Counted from the stretch's first letter, positions 35,066-44,451 are shown. The stretch is 64,000 nt of DNA from JABDMH01 sp965223105 (GCA_965223105.1 OZ244987.1:6510001-6574000), one strand, 5' to 3'. Program-made: numbers and translations. The notes: generated by a model not told the origin, from the letters alone.

Positions 35066-35872
35066 TTAGCTCACATTATTGACATGTACGTCCATCTGTG
35101 GGAATGGAATGCCAATATCGGCTTTGTCAAATTCCTTTTTGATATTTTCATGCATATAGAAATGTACATCCCAAAAGTCTTCCGTTTTACACCATGGACG
35201 TACAGCAAAATTAACTGAGCTGTCACCGAGTTCGGAGACAAAAATATCAACAGGTTGGTCATGGTCAATTTGAGGGCAGGAATCAGCAACTTGTTGAATA
35301 ATTGTCCGTGCCTTGTCGATATCATCCGGATATCCGATGCCGAAGGTCATCGGAACTTTACGGACAGCATTTGCACTGAGATTTTCGATGGGGCCACTGG
35401 TGATGGCACCATTTGGGATAATTACAATCCGGTTATCAAGTGTGGTGAGGATGGTATTGAAGATTTGAATCTCTTTCACTGTTCCGGAGTAACCCTGAGT
35501 GACAATGAAGTCTCCTACCTTGAAAGGTTTAAAAAATAAAATGAGAATACCGGCCGCCATGTGGCTTAAATTCCCTTGCAATGCCATGCCAATAGCAAAG
35601 GCTAAGGCCCCGAAAATTGCGACGAACGACGTCACCTCAATACCAAACATTGAAACCGCGCTTAGCAAGACCAGGATCTTCAAGCCCACACTCACTAAGG
35701 ATGCGAGAAAGGGAATTAAAGAAGGATCGACAGCCTGTTTCTCCATAGATCTTCTGACTAGTCGAGACAGATATCCAGCAATCCAAAAACCAATGACTAA
35801 AGTCAGAATAGCGCCGATAACCTTTGGAGCATATTGGATGGCCATAGTTGTGATTTGTTCTAGTTCAATCAT
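35066..35872 (-). CDS. mscS: Small-conductance mechanosensitive channel (MscS family)
   Basis: The 268-residue protein has three N-terminal membrane helices. The pore helix reads AIFGALAFAIGMALQGNLSH (residues around 90-110), with the conserved A/G-packing of TM3. The beta-domain entry FFKPFKVGDFIVTQG and the C-terminal IPFPQMDVHV are also typical. The length is that of classical E. coli-type MscS. It releases solutes upon osmotic downshock. The gene is monocistronic, with about 240 empty bases downstream and 280 upstream. Confidence 0.93.
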   Translation of the reverse strand: MIELEQITTMAIQYAPKVIGAILTLVIGFWIAGYLSRLVRRSMEKQAVDPSLIPFLASLVSVGLKILVLLSAVSMFGIEVTSFVAIFGALAFAIGMALQGNLSHMAAGILILFFKPFKVGDFIVTQGYSGTVKEIQIFNTILTTLDNRIVIIPNGAITSGPIENLSANAVRKVPMTFGIGYPDDIDKARTIIQQVADSCPQIDHDQPVDIFVSELGDSSVNFAVRPWCKTEDFWDVHFYMHENIKKEFDKADIGIPFPQMDVHVNNVS

Positions 35873-36155
35873 TTTGTTAAGACTTTTAATGGTTAGAAAA
35901 ACACTGACTCTCTGGGGGTCCAGAAAACGTTGGGCTGGAGAAATCAGATATCTGCTTGTCTCATTTCTCGATTAGATTGGCGGAGTGACCAAGTCCCATC
36001 GTACCAGAACCCAATAGTAAGTCAAAAGAAATTAATAACCAACTTCATCGTGCTCAAAAGGCCTGAACCGGTCAACCACATGGAATTTTCTAATGTAATA
36101 AGACGATTGACAGCAGCTCCCTGGTCTGTTGAATCAGTGGCTTGAGGCTGTACAG

Positions 36156-37595
36156 TTATTCACTTCCGATTGGTGGGGGCCCTTCAGGAACCATGCCCTT
36201 ATATTCATAATCGCCCTTACGCTTGGTAAATTCCTGCTTGACAGCCATACGCAGATCTTCATCAAGGAATAGATCGACCATGGTCATCCCCAGGGCCTTG
36301 GCAGCATAAGCCATTCCCTTATGACCGATAGACATTCCACTACAGGCTACCACCGCCCACGAATGCCAGGGAGTGTCCTTTGGGGCGGTCGTAGCTCTCA
36401 GTCGAATAGTAGGAACCACATAGCTGACGTCACCGGCGTCAGTGGATCCACCCATAGGATGCTCCAGTGTCTCTTCCAGCGGTTTAATCTCCGAGACCAA
36501 GCCTACCTCTGGTTTACCGGTGGCCACTTGGATTTTTTTTGCAAATGCCTGCTCCTCCTCGGTGTATTGAATGGCGCCTAAATGTTCTAAATTTTGCTGC
36601 AGACGAGCCCCACCTGTGCGGTTTACCAACACTTCATGAACCCCGGAAATCAAAGAGATCTTGTAATCGACATCGGCCATAATTGCCGCTCCCTCGGCGA
36701 TGCGTTCAACGCGCTTCCAAACAATATCCATACCTGTGCGCTTGGTGTCCCGGACCCTAGTCCAGATCCGGGCGTAATCAGGCACTACATTGACCACCTT
36801 GCCAGCATCCTGGATATGGTAATGGATCCGAACGGTGGGTCTGACATGCTCCCGGTAAAAATTGATGCCGTTGGTATACAGCTCCAGGGCATCGGAGGCA
36901 CTGCGGCCATTCCAGGGATCACCGGATGCGTGTGCCGCCTGGCCATAAAACTCGACCATGAAGTCTACCAGAGCTAATGAACTTTGCACATTGGCCTCCG
37001 TTTCAGCAGCCGGATGCCAATCCATCATAATGTCAACATCATCAAACAATCCGGCACGGATCATCCACAATTTGCCAAAAAATTTCTCCTCTGCGGGCGT
37101 GCCGTAAAACCTCACAGTGCCCTTGAGCTCACCGTTACTGATGAGATCTTTGACGGCCAGAGCTGCCCCAAGAGAGGCTACCCCAAATAGATTGTGACCG
37201 CAACCATGTCCGGCTCCACCCTCATTCACGGGATCTTTTTCAGGCACCGTTTTTTGACTCAGACCAGGTAAAGCGTCGAATTCGCCCAATATGCCTATCA
37301 CCGGTTTTCCCGATCCAAATTCAGCGGTAAAAGCCGTAGGAATATCTGCCACTCGCCGGATTACTTTCATACCCATTTCCTCAGCAAAGTGCGATAGAAC
37401 TTGGGAAGACTTCTCTTCTTGAAAGGCTACTTCTTCAAATGACCAGATGGAGTCACTCAATTGAGTGAGTTTCTGGTAATGTGTTTCAACAAATTTTATG
37501 ATCGCTTCCTTTTTATCAGGAGCAAATAATTCTTGAGCGGGCACTTGAGAGCCCAACCATAGCAGGGGAAAAACGAGGTAGATTGACTTTTTCAT
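36156..37595 (-). CDS. Secreted M20 amidohydrolase (AbgB / aminobenzoyl-glutamate hydrolase-like)
   Basis: From ATG 37595 the product has 479 residues with a signal peptide ending QVPAQ. The M20 metal site is visible in GEFDALPGL, GHGCGHNLFGVASL and GTPAEEKFFGK, then WHPAAETEANV. PMGGSTDAGDVSYVVPTI is the C-terminal metal-ligand region. This set fits the AbgB subgroup of peptidase-like amidohydrolases that split amide bonds of acylated amino acids. Export from the cytoplasm is common in Bacteroidota homologues. The substrate is not determined. Confidence 0.9.
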   Translation of the reverse strand: MKKSIYLVFPLLWLGSQVPAQELFAPDKKEAIIKFVETHYQKLTQLSDSIWSFEEVAFQEEKSSQVLSHFAEEMGMKVIRRVADIPTAFTAEFGSGKPVIGILGEFDALPGLSQKTVPEKDPVNEGGAGHGCGHNLFGVASLGAALAVKDLISNGELKGTVRFYGTPAEEKFFGKLWMIRAGLFDDVDIMMDWHPAAETEANVQSSLALVDFMVEFYGQAAHASGDPWNGRSASDALELYTNGINFYREHVRPTVRIHYHIQDAGKVVNVVPDYARIWTRVRDTKRTGMDIVWKRVERIAEGAAIMADVDYKISLISGVHEVLVNRTGGARLQQNLEHLGAIQYTEEEQAFAKKIQVATGKPEVGLVSEIKPLEETLEHPMGGSTDAGDVSYVVPTIRLRATTAPKDTPWHSWAVVACSGMSIGHKGMAYAAKALGMTMVDLFLDEDLRMAVKQEFTKRKGDYEYKGMVPEGPPPIGSE

Positions 37596-37719
37596 AGGAA
37601 TCATAAATAACCAAAATATTATCCAACTACGGAAAGAGTGTGGCAAACTATCTCAACAATTTCAACCTTTAATGTCCGGCTTACCTTTCATACTGTGGAA
37701 TCGCTTTGAGCATTTAGAC

Positions 37720-39678
37720 TTATTTACTGACTGCTTTTACCCCAATCGAACGACCTTCACTCAAGGCCAATTGGCATTCTCTCATCCAAATTTTCGATGC
37801 AGCATCTCCATTTACGAATAGTGAGTCCGATCGTGTAAAACAATCAATGGCTTCTTTCAATTCTCCTTTTCCCACCGCATTGACTCCCATTTCGAAAGCG
37901 CTTAGAAATTCCATTGATACCTGATCGGCAAAAAATGGTTCGTAGGCGATCAGTGCTTCCCTTACCCCCTTGACCGCAATCATAGGTACTCGCCTGAAAA
38001 GTAGGTTGGCCTCAGTTTTCAATAGCTGATAGGTATTGTCATCCACTAATATCCGGCAACCGCACTGTGCCGAGGCTGGTTCCAACCGGGCCGCCCGATT
38101 GACTGTTGGCCCCAAAACAGTGAAACCAATTTGATCAGTTGAACCAAAATTTCCTACCAAAACCGGACCTGATCCAACCCCAATCTTCAATTGATTGAAT
38201 GCCTCTGGTTCTTTTTGTCTCTCTACCTCTTCCCAGATTCTTAGACAGCAAATAACCGCAGTCTTCGCCACTCTTCTTCGATATTCTTTGGTCACCTCTT
38301 TGAATTTTTCCATCAAGTCCTCATCTCGCTCAATCTCAGCTTTCTGCTCGCTTATCAGCTTTGATTTGGTCAATTGAGCTTCGTCCAGGGCTGACTCAAG
38401 TTGCGTCTGTGAACTGGACTTGACCTGGTCTAAATCACCCAAAGATCTCAGTTCGCGTTTAAGACTCTTGATGTCCTGATTCACGAGTTCAAGCTTATCC
38501 ATTCGTAGCCGGTGCCTCAACTCATCTAGTAGTCTCCAGTGAATGGAGAAGTGACCTCCGACCCAGCCCATCACAGCATCGCCCATGAATTTATCGATTA
38601 CGCCTTCGTGAGTAACCACAATCTGCTTACGCGCGGTGTCCATAACTTTGCGTAACCTCAGTGCGAGACCTTCCACATCATCCGCATCCTTTTCTGAAGC
38701 TTTGGTAAATCCACGAATATCTATAAAGAAAACCGTCATCCATTGATTGTAGAATCGCTCTATGACTTCCGGTGCTTGATAGAACTTATTAACGATCGGA
38801 GGTGAAAAACACTGCGAGAGAATAGAACGAACTCGGCCCTTGCCCCGATCAGTGGCCAGGGCATTGCTAATATATGCACTAGTGGCAATGGTTAACAAGA
38901 TCAGCAGAAGCATAATGCCAGCAATTCGATCAGCCTTGGCATAGGCTTTCTCCAAGGACAACGCGATCTGCTGCTCATTGGGGAGACCAGTCTCCACCAA
39001 GTAAACCTCGATGTTGGGATGTAGCGCATCGGCAAGGTCATAATCTCTTCTGACTGACTCCAGGTCTTCGACCGATTCAGCGCTCTCAATCAACTGATCC
39101 AAATGTTTTTGCAGTCCATCCACTTCTGCCCTAGTGATTAAAGAGGTGGCCGTAACAAAGGCAACCAATAACAGTGGCACCCCAACGAAGAGAGCTCTAT
39201 CAAAATTTGGGGTCTCAGGCGACACCACATCGGATTTTAGAAAATTTAAACCATGGGTCGCCCTTATGGCCGTAGCAAGTCGTGCAACCCTAGCTACTTT
39301 GGCCAGCCGGGCAGCCCTGGCCACGCGAGCAATACGTGCTACCCTGGCTCCCCGTGCAACCCTGGTGACCTGGAGCTGAGGTCCCACATTGCCAAGGAGT
39401 TCCAATGCTGAACTTATGATTGGCAAGGTACTAACAAGGTCAATAAAGAACCAAGGACTCCTTAGGTACCTCCGTCCCAGCACTAAAGATTTAGCAAGTA
39501 GATCAATGAGAAAAATCAGGTCAATAGTGAAATTGATCCACTGGAATGGATGAAGGAGTGATTTCGGAATTACTCGGAACAACTCAAGCACGTAAAGCAC
39601 TACGGCTACTGCCGCAAGGACGAGAATGGGTGTATTGGTCCGTTCTAATATTTTTTCTCCCTTGGTCTTATCTAACAT
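37720..39678 (-). CDS. Voltage-sensor-like membrane domain fused to a class III adenylate/guanylate cyclase
   Basis: The 652-residue protein has S1-S3-like helices (about 17-35, 46-66, 73-93). A fourth segment, residues 104-139, carries Arg or Lys at every third position from 106 to 133 (ten charges), as in a voltage sensor. Two further helices (163-183, 251-272) flank a loop of about 67 residues with no pore motif. The cyclase domain spans 313-582. Metal aspartates are D320 (FFIDIRGFTK) and D367 (IDKFMGDAVM), the purine lysine is K363, and the transition-state Asn and Arg are N527 and R531. The usual purine-selecting Asp is Pro 524. Residues 377-472 are a coiled-coil insertion inside the catalytic domain. 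I infer membrane-potential- or ion-controlled cAMP synthesis. Confidence 0.85.
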   Translation of the reverse strand: MLDKTKGEKILERTNTPILVLAAVAVVLYVLELFRVIPKSLLHPFQWINFTIDLIFLIDLLAKSLVLGRRYLRSPWFFIDLVSTLPIISSALELLGNVGPQLQVTRVARGARVARIARVARAARLAKVARVARLATAIRATHGLNFLKSDVVSPETPNFDRALFVGVPLLLVAFVTATSLITRAEVDGLQKHLDQLIESAESVEDLESVRRDYDLADALHPNIEVYLVETGLPNEQQIALSLEKAYAKADRIAGIMLLLILLTIATSAYISNALATDRGKGRVRSILSQCFSPPIVNKFYQAPEVIERFYNQWMTVFFIDIRGFTKASEKDADDVEGLALRLRKVMDTARKQIVVTHEGVIDKFMGDAVMGWVGGHFSIHWRLLDELRHRLRMDKLELVNQDIKSLKRELRSLGDLDQVKSSSQTQLESALDEAQLTKSKLISEQKAEIERDEDLMEKFKEVTKEYRRRVAKTAVICCLRIWEEVERQKEPEAFNQLKIGVGSGPVLVGNFGSTDQIGFTVLGPTVNRAARLEPASAQCGCRILVDDNTYQLLKTEANLLFRRVPMIAVKGVREALIAYEPFFADQVSMEFLSAFEMGVNAVGKGELKEAIDCFTRSDSLFVNGDAASKIWMRECQLALSEGRSIGVKAVSK

Positions 39679-39902
39679 CGGGGGCTAAACAGTAAATCAG
39701 CGAAATAGCACCGTCAGTAAGGTACAAAATTGAGGAATGAATATGGGGTGGTCCCAATTTCCACTAAATTTCTTGCCCCGAGAATGAACAGTACAAACCC
39801 GGAAACTTCTTGATGTATTAGGCAAAGATTATTTCCCAGGCATCAATGGGAAATCCCTCCCTTACGCCATTGAAAGAATCTTACAGGTAGCCTCAGTTTC
39901 CT

Positions 39903-40532
39903 TTAGACCAGACCTCCCCTTACCTGCCTTTCTTTCAAGCACTCTACTAAATCGAGTGCCAATTCCAGCTGAAGGTTGATATCCTTAGCTTTGACAATCT
40001 TATTCCGGTAATACATCAATAAATATGGACCTTCACCCTCGACCGAAAGGCGAATACAGGATGCCACCAAGTCAATAAATGGGGGAGTAAGGCTTTCCGT
40101 CAGATCGCGCTGGTAGGTATCAATTTCGTAATAAGCATGAAAAGCCTTTGCCTCAGGGTAAAAACTGATATTTTTTCTAAAAATATCTTTGACCCACTGT
40201 ATGCTTCGTTTGGGCCTAATCACAAATTGGGGCAAGTCGATGGTCCGATCGCGCAATTCGAAGACGGTTGTTTTTCTTTTCTTGGCTTCAGCATAATAAA
40301 CGTAGTCGTAAATGCGGACATCAGTAGTGCCTACTTTTTTTCTCAGGATTCCACGCAATCGCTTGGGTTTTCGTCCTCGAAATATTCTAAAATCCTTGAT
40401 GCGATAGGTCTGCACATCAAGGCGTTCCCGCCTGACATATTGAAAGCCATCTTGATCAGCCAGCTCCTCCAACTCCTTGGTACGGCCATCTTTCCAAAAC
40501 CGGTCAATAATATCATCAAGAACGAATGCCAT
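39903..40532 (-). CDS. Conserved-looking hypothetical protein
   Basis: I do not recognise this 209-residue protein. It has no signal or membrane helix and is rich in basic and aromatic residues in the first half (YRIKDFRIFRGRKPKRLRG), followed by TVFELRDRTIDLPQFVIRPK and a C-terminal helical part ending LALDLVECLKERQ. The strand-rich centre resembles the cytoplasmic domains of DUF3137-like proteins, but only loosely. It is transcribed in the same direction as the cyclase gene, 224 bases upstream of it, and could be co-transcribed. Confidence 0.6.
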   Translation of the reverse strand: MAFVLDDIIDRFWKDGRTKELEELADQDGFQYVRRERLDVQTYRIKDFRIFRGRKPKRLRGILRKKVGTTDVRIYDYVYYAEAKKRKTTVFELRDRTIDLPQFVIRPKRSIQWVKDIFRKNISFYPEAKAFHAYYEIDTYQRDLTESLTPPFIDLVASCIRLSVEGEGPYLLMYYRNKIVKAKDINLQLELALDLVECLKERQVRGGLV

Positions 40533-40642
40533 CAGATCAAAAAATATCTTGGTCGATTTTCTATGGTAAATGCCTTAGGCCAGAAATATCATAAAGAAGG
40601 ACATTACAATTAATAATCAGCATGGATCTGGATCGGGTGATC

Positions 40643-41494
40643 CTAAGCATAGCCGCGAACCTGCTGCCTTGAAACACCCAATCCCTCGACTCCGAGTTCC
40701 ATCACATCTCCAGGCTGGAGATAACGCTGCGGCTTGAGCCCAAAACCAACCCCAGAGGGAGTGCCTGTGGAAATCACGTCACCTGGCCAAAGGGACATAT
40801 ATTGGCTGATGTAAGAAACCAGATGTTGCACATTGAAAACAAAATCTGAAGTGGAGCTGTCTTGCATCAAGTGGTCATTTACCTTCAACCACAATCTCAA
40901 ATTATTGGGATCGTCAATTTCCTCTTTCGTGACCAGCCAGGGACCCAAAGGTGCAAAAGTGTCGGCACTCTTTCCCTTGACCCATTGGCCCCCATGTTCC
41001 AGTTGAAAGGCACGTTCACTTACATCGTTGTGCAATACGTACCCAGCCACATAGTCTAAGGCTTCAGCCTCGGAAACATAGCTGGCCTTTTTTCCAATCA
41101 CGATGGCCAATTCCACTTCCCAGTCGGTTTTCTCACTTCCTTTGGGAATTACTACATCGTCATAGGGTCCGCAGACAGCTGAGGTGGCCTTGGAAAACAG
41201 TACCGGCGACGTAGGGATCTCAACCCCACTCTCTTCTGCGTGTGCAGCGTAGTTAAGTCCAACACATAGGAATTTACTCGGCAGCGGAACCGGTGAACCT
41301 GCTCGAACATCGTCACTGACCACAGGGCAGGTGGTGCGATTTTGTTCCAGCCAAGATCTAAGCCGCTCGATCCCACCACTCGAAAAAAAGGCTCGGTCAA
41401 AATCCCGGCAAAACGCCGACACATCAAGACGCTGTCCTTCCTCAAAAACACCCGGTTTCTCTTCGTTTAGATTTCCAAATCTTATAAGTTTCAT
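40643..41494 (-). CDS. Fumarylacetoacetate hydrolase (FAH) family protein, possibly 2,4-diketo-3-deoxy-L-fuconate hydrolase
   Basis: The 283-residue protein begins MKLIRFGNLNEEKPGVF and has the FAH core KFLCVGLNYAAHAEESG, DWEVELAIVIGKKAS (metal-binding E-x-E), HNDVSERAFQ and PGDVISTGTPSGVGFG. The N-terminal pattern and length match the subgroup annotated as diketo-deoxy-fuconate hydrolases in the non-phosphorylating L-fucose/rhamnose pathway. A dehydrogenase of the matching SDR subgroup is encoded 264 bases upstream on the same strand, which supports that role. Other 2-keto-acid-type cleavage reactions are possible. Confidence 0.85.
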   Translation of the reverse strand: MKLIRFGNLNEEKPGVFEEGQRLDVSAFCRDFDRAFFSSGGIERLRSWLEQNRTTCPVVSDDVRAGSPVPLPSKFLCVGLNYAAHAEESGVEIPTSPVLFSKATSAVCGPYDDVVIPKGSEKTDWEVELAIVIGKKASYVSEAEALDYVAGYVLHNDVSERAFQLEHGGQWVKGKSADTFAPLGPWLVTKEEIDDPNNLRLWLKVNDHLMQDSSTSDFVFNVQHLVSYISQYMSLWPGDVISTGTPSGVGFGLKPQRYLQPGDVMELGVEGLGVSRQQVRGYA

Positions 41495-41561
41495 AGATAT
41501 TGTTTTAGTCCATCAATAATCACGCTGGGTTTCTGTCCTTTCAATGGGCAGCCGAAATAGG

Positions 41562-41610
41562 GGTGATTCGGAGCACATCTGGCCAGCTTGACAAGGGAGA
41601 TCGAATCACC
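41562..41610 (-). other. Inverted repeat between the SDR and FAH genes
   Basis: GGTGATTCG (41562-41570) and CGAATCACC (41602-41610) are perfect inverted arms of 9 bp, 31 bases apart, in an otherwise empty gap of 264 bases. It could be an mRNA hairpin separating the two genes or a regulator site. Confidence 0.3.
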
Positions 41611-41758
41611 ATCCCGACCCCTAGGTGCCGGCAGAAATAGTACCGGTCCTGCTGCATGTCATTTTGGCGTGTGCCCATTATCGATACCACGCAAGGTATC
41701 TGATGATGCACTGGTAAAGGATCCAATGATTTATCATTTTAATGTTGCTACAAGTTCC

Positions 41759-42538
41759 TTATGGTCTTAGGTTAACGAATCCTCCATCAACTTGGTGATT
41801 GCTGCCCGTAATGTATGCTGCTTCATCGGAACATAAGAACAAGGCCATGTAAGCTATTTCGTTTGGTTCTGCCATCCGACCAATGGGATGGTCTTCTGAT
41901 AAGCGCCTAAACATTTCTTCTTTATTATCCGGATAGTTCTTAGCAATGAATCCATCAACAAAGGGGGTGTGAACCCGACCCGGCGACAAAGCGTTGCACC
42001 GGATCTTGTCTTTAATAAAGTCCAGGGCTACCGAGTAAGTCATTGCCAGAACTGCTCCTTTACTCGTTGTGTAGGCAAACCGGTTAGGGATAGCAACGCT
42101 GGAAACTGTGCTGGCGATATTTAAAATAACCCCGCCTCCCTGAGCCTTCATCTTAGGGATGCAAGCGTGAATGCAGTTGTACATACCCACAACATTTACG
42201 TTCAGCACCCTCTGGAGATCTTCCAGGGAAGTATTGATCACATTGCCAATATGAGCAATACCCGCATTGTTTACAAGAATGTCAATATTGCCAGCTTTGG
42301 CAACCTTGTGGCAGATTCTGAGAACCGTACCCTGATCAGTAATGTCACAGGGCTCCATTTCTGCTTTTCCCCCGGCGTCATTGATCTCTGCTATGGTTTC
42401 CTGCCCAGACTGGATATTAGCATCCAGGATGAAAACTTCAGCTCCGGCCCGTGAGAACTGTTCTGAAATTGCACGTCCAATTCCACTGCCGCCTCCTGTG
42501 ACGATGGCTCTCTTGCCAGAAAGAGAAAAAATGCTCAA
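41759..42538 (-). CDS. SDR family dehydrogenase, possibly 2-keto-3-deoxy-L-fuconate dehydrogenase-like
   Basis: The 259-residue protein shows the Rossmann motif IVTGGGSGIGRAI, the NNAGIAHIG strand, the catalytic Ser-Tyr-Lys region (ASTVSSVAIPNRFAYTTSKG) and the C-terminal VDGGFVN. The stretch HTPFVDGFIAKNYPDNKEEM, then HPIGRMAEPNEIA, is typical of sugar-acid dehydrogenases of the L-fucose/galactose type. The first codon is TTG. It is the upstream partner of the FAH-family hydrolase, so the pair would carry out the last two oxidative steps of L-fuconate breakdown. The specificity is inferred. Confidence 0.85.
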   Translation of the reverse strand: MSIFSLSGKRAIVTGGGSGIGRAISEQFSRAGAEVFILDANIQSGQETIAEINDAGGKAEMEPCDITDQGTVLRICHKVAKAGNIDILVNNAGIAHIGNVINTSLEDLQRVLNVNVVGMYNCIHACIPKMKAQGGGVILNIASTVSSVAIPNRFAYTTSKGAVLAMTYSVALDFIKDKIRCNALSPGRVHTPFVDGFIAKNYPDNKEEMFRRLSEDHPIGRMAEPNEIAYMALFLCSDEAAYITGSNHQVDGGFVNLRP

Positions 42539-42651
42539 AGTATGGTGTTAAATAATTAGGGAATGTAAAAAAAGTAAATATGCTATGAATATCTAATAAA
42601 TCTACACCTTTGTAGTCCTATTTGAATGATTTCAAGGGTTAATCGTTAGCC

Positions 42652-43689
42652 ATGTCAGAAGAAATTAAGCGAACAGAAATTGGAACCCTGGGTGAATTCG
42701 GATTGATAAAGCGGTTGACAAAATCCTATCAACTGCAGCAGCCTAGTAGTATCATGGGAGTTGGAGATGATGCCGCTGTACTACAATTTGACACTGATCA
42801 CTCGATATTGATCACCACTGACCTGTTACTTGAAGGTATTCACTTTGACCTTATGTATACCCCACTCAAGCACCTGGGTTATAAAGCCATCGTGGTGAAT
42901 CTCTCTGACATTTATGCTATGAATGGTATTCCTACACAAGTAACCGTATCTATTGGGTTGTCTAATCGTTTTTCGGTCGAAGCGGTAGAGGAATTGTATG
43001 AGGGCGTCAAAACCGCATGTTCAAACTATAATGTGGATCTGATCGGCGGTGATACCAGTTCCTCTCAGCAGGGTCTTCTGATTTCGGTCACAGCGATCGG
43101 TACTTGTCCGCCTGATCATATAGCCTATCGATCAGGTGCTAAGGTCGATGACATCATATGCGTCACCGGGAACCTAGGTGCGGCCTATTTGGGATTGCAA
43201 ATCCTGGAGCGGGAAAAGCAGGTATATCTTTCTCAGCCAGACATACAGCCAGACCTGGAAGATCAGCAATTTCTGATCGGTCGCCAACTGAAGCCAGAAG
43301 CACGCAACGACATGATCGAATTGTTTGCAAAATCGAAATTAGTGCCGACCGCGATGATCGATGTATCAGATGGTTTGGCCGCTGATCTCGGCCACATATG
43401 TAAGCGATCCGGGGTTGGAGCTTTCGTCCAGGAGACTGGCGTACCCATACACCCTGACGCACAGCAGCAAGCCATAAAATTTAAATTAGATCCAATCACG
43501 TGCGCCCTGAGTGGTGGTGAAGATTACGAATTGCTGTTCACCATTGATCCGAAAGATCTCCCCAAGGTAAGGGTCATGCCCGATATCTATATCATGGGCG
43601 ACATCGTACCGGCCAAGGATCGACTGAAGTTGCAAACGACTGGGGGAAACCTACACGAAATCCCGGTAAGTGGGTTCGAGCACTTTTGA
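42652..43689 (+). CDS. thiL: Thiamine-monophosphate kinase
   Basis: The 345-residue protein carries GEFGLIKRL, SIMGVGDDAAVL, LITTDLLLEGIHFDL, YKAIVVNLSDIYAMNG and NVDLIGGDTSSS, then MIDVSDGLAADLGHIC and CALSGGEDYELLFTI. These are the conserved ATP- and magnesium-binding motifs of ThiL in order. It converts thiamine monophosphate to the diphosphate in the cytoplasm. The length is normal. It is convergent with trmB, 13 bases apart. The adjacent gene order gives no other thiamine genes, though a YjbQ-family protein is at 53067. Confidence 0.95.
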   Translation: MSEEIKRTEIGTLGEFGLIKRLTKSYQLQQPSSIMGVGDDAAVLQFDTDHSILITTDLLLEGIHFDLMYTPLKHLGYKAIVVNLSDIYAMNGIPTQVTVSIGLSNRFSVEAVEELYEGVKTACSNYNVDLIGGDTSSSQQGLLISVTAIGTCPPDHIAYRSGAKVDDIICVTGNLGAAYLGLQILEREKQVYLSQPDIQPDLEDQQFLIGRQLKPEARNDMIELFAKSKLVPTAMIDVSDGLAADLGHICKRSGVGAFVQETGVPIHPDAQQQAIKFKLDPITCALSGGEDYELLFTIDPKDLPKVRVMPDIYIMGDIVPAKDRLKLQTTGGNLHEIPVSGFEHF

Positions 43690-43702
43690 GGATCATGGAA
43701 TA

Positions 43703-44398
43703 CTAGCCAGCAAATTGGAATTGGATGTACTTGATCGCTCTACCCTTGTCTAAGTGCTGAACTTCGTAATAGGTTTTAATATCCAGATCTTCCATAGGCA
43801 GGGGACTGGAGTAGAGATCTTCAGTGCTCGAAATCAATTCATATTTAGAGGCAGCATCAAGTGTTTCAAGGGTAAAGTCGTACAATTGAAGGTTGTCTGT
43901 CTTTAGATGAAGGATGGCACCGGGCGCCAAAATTTGTTCGTAACGTTTCAAGAATGCCGGGGAGGTCAACCTCCGGTTGACTTTACTTTTTTTAGGAAAG
44001 GGATCGGGAAAGGTGATCCATATTTGGGATACTTCAGCAGGATTGAAGAACAAAGGAATTTGCTCAATTCGGGTACGGAGAAAAGCCACATTTGTCAGGT
44101 TGGCTTTGATGGCTTTGCGGGCACCTTTCCAGATGCGATTACCTTTGATATCCAAACCAATGAAGTTCCTACCCGGATATTTAGCAGCCAGTGCCAGGCA
44201 ATATTCTCCACCTCCACAGCCTAATTCTAGCACCAGTTCTGCCTGATTATGAAAATGCCAACTGGACCATTGACCTTGTCGTTCAACGATTTGACCATCT
44301 AAGTGTCGCAAGGACGGAAATTTCGGATCATAGTTTTGATATACGTTTGGGAAAGTCAGCAGTTGTGCAAATTTCTCTAACTTGTTTCTCCGACTCAT
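43703..44398 (-). CDS. trmB: tRNA (guanine-N7-)-methyltransferase
   Basis: From ATG 44398 the product has 231 residues. The motif VLELGCGGGEYCLALA binds SAM and NFIGLDIKGNRIWKGARKA is the family's second motif. The TrmB-specific stretch is ISQIWITFPDPFPKKSKVNR, followed by FLKRYEQILAPG. It methylates G46 of tRNA. An upstream in-frame start at 44431 is rejected because the family begins at MSRRNKLEKF. The divergent beta-barrel gene starts 54 bases away. Confidence 0.95.
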   Translation of the reverse strand: MSRRNKLEKFAQLLTFPNVYQNYDPKFPSLRHLDGQIVERQGQWSSWHFHNQAELVLELGCGGGEYCLALAAKYPGRNFIGLDIKGNRIWKGARKAIKANLTNVAFLRTRIEQIPLFFNPAEVSQIWITFPDPFPKKSKVNRRLTSPAFLKRYEQILAPGAILHLKTDNLQLYDFTLETLDAASKYELISSTEDLYSSPLPMEDLDIKTYYEVQHLDKGRAIKYIQFQFAG

Positions 44399-44451
44399 AA
44401 GCGATGCTAGGTGCAAATGCAAAACTAGCATTAAGGACGTTATTTAATTAC

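Noticed and set aside
35499..35975. Plus-strand frame antisense to the MscS gene
   Set aside because: It lies opposite a firmly identified channel gene and its sequence is the mirror of that gene.
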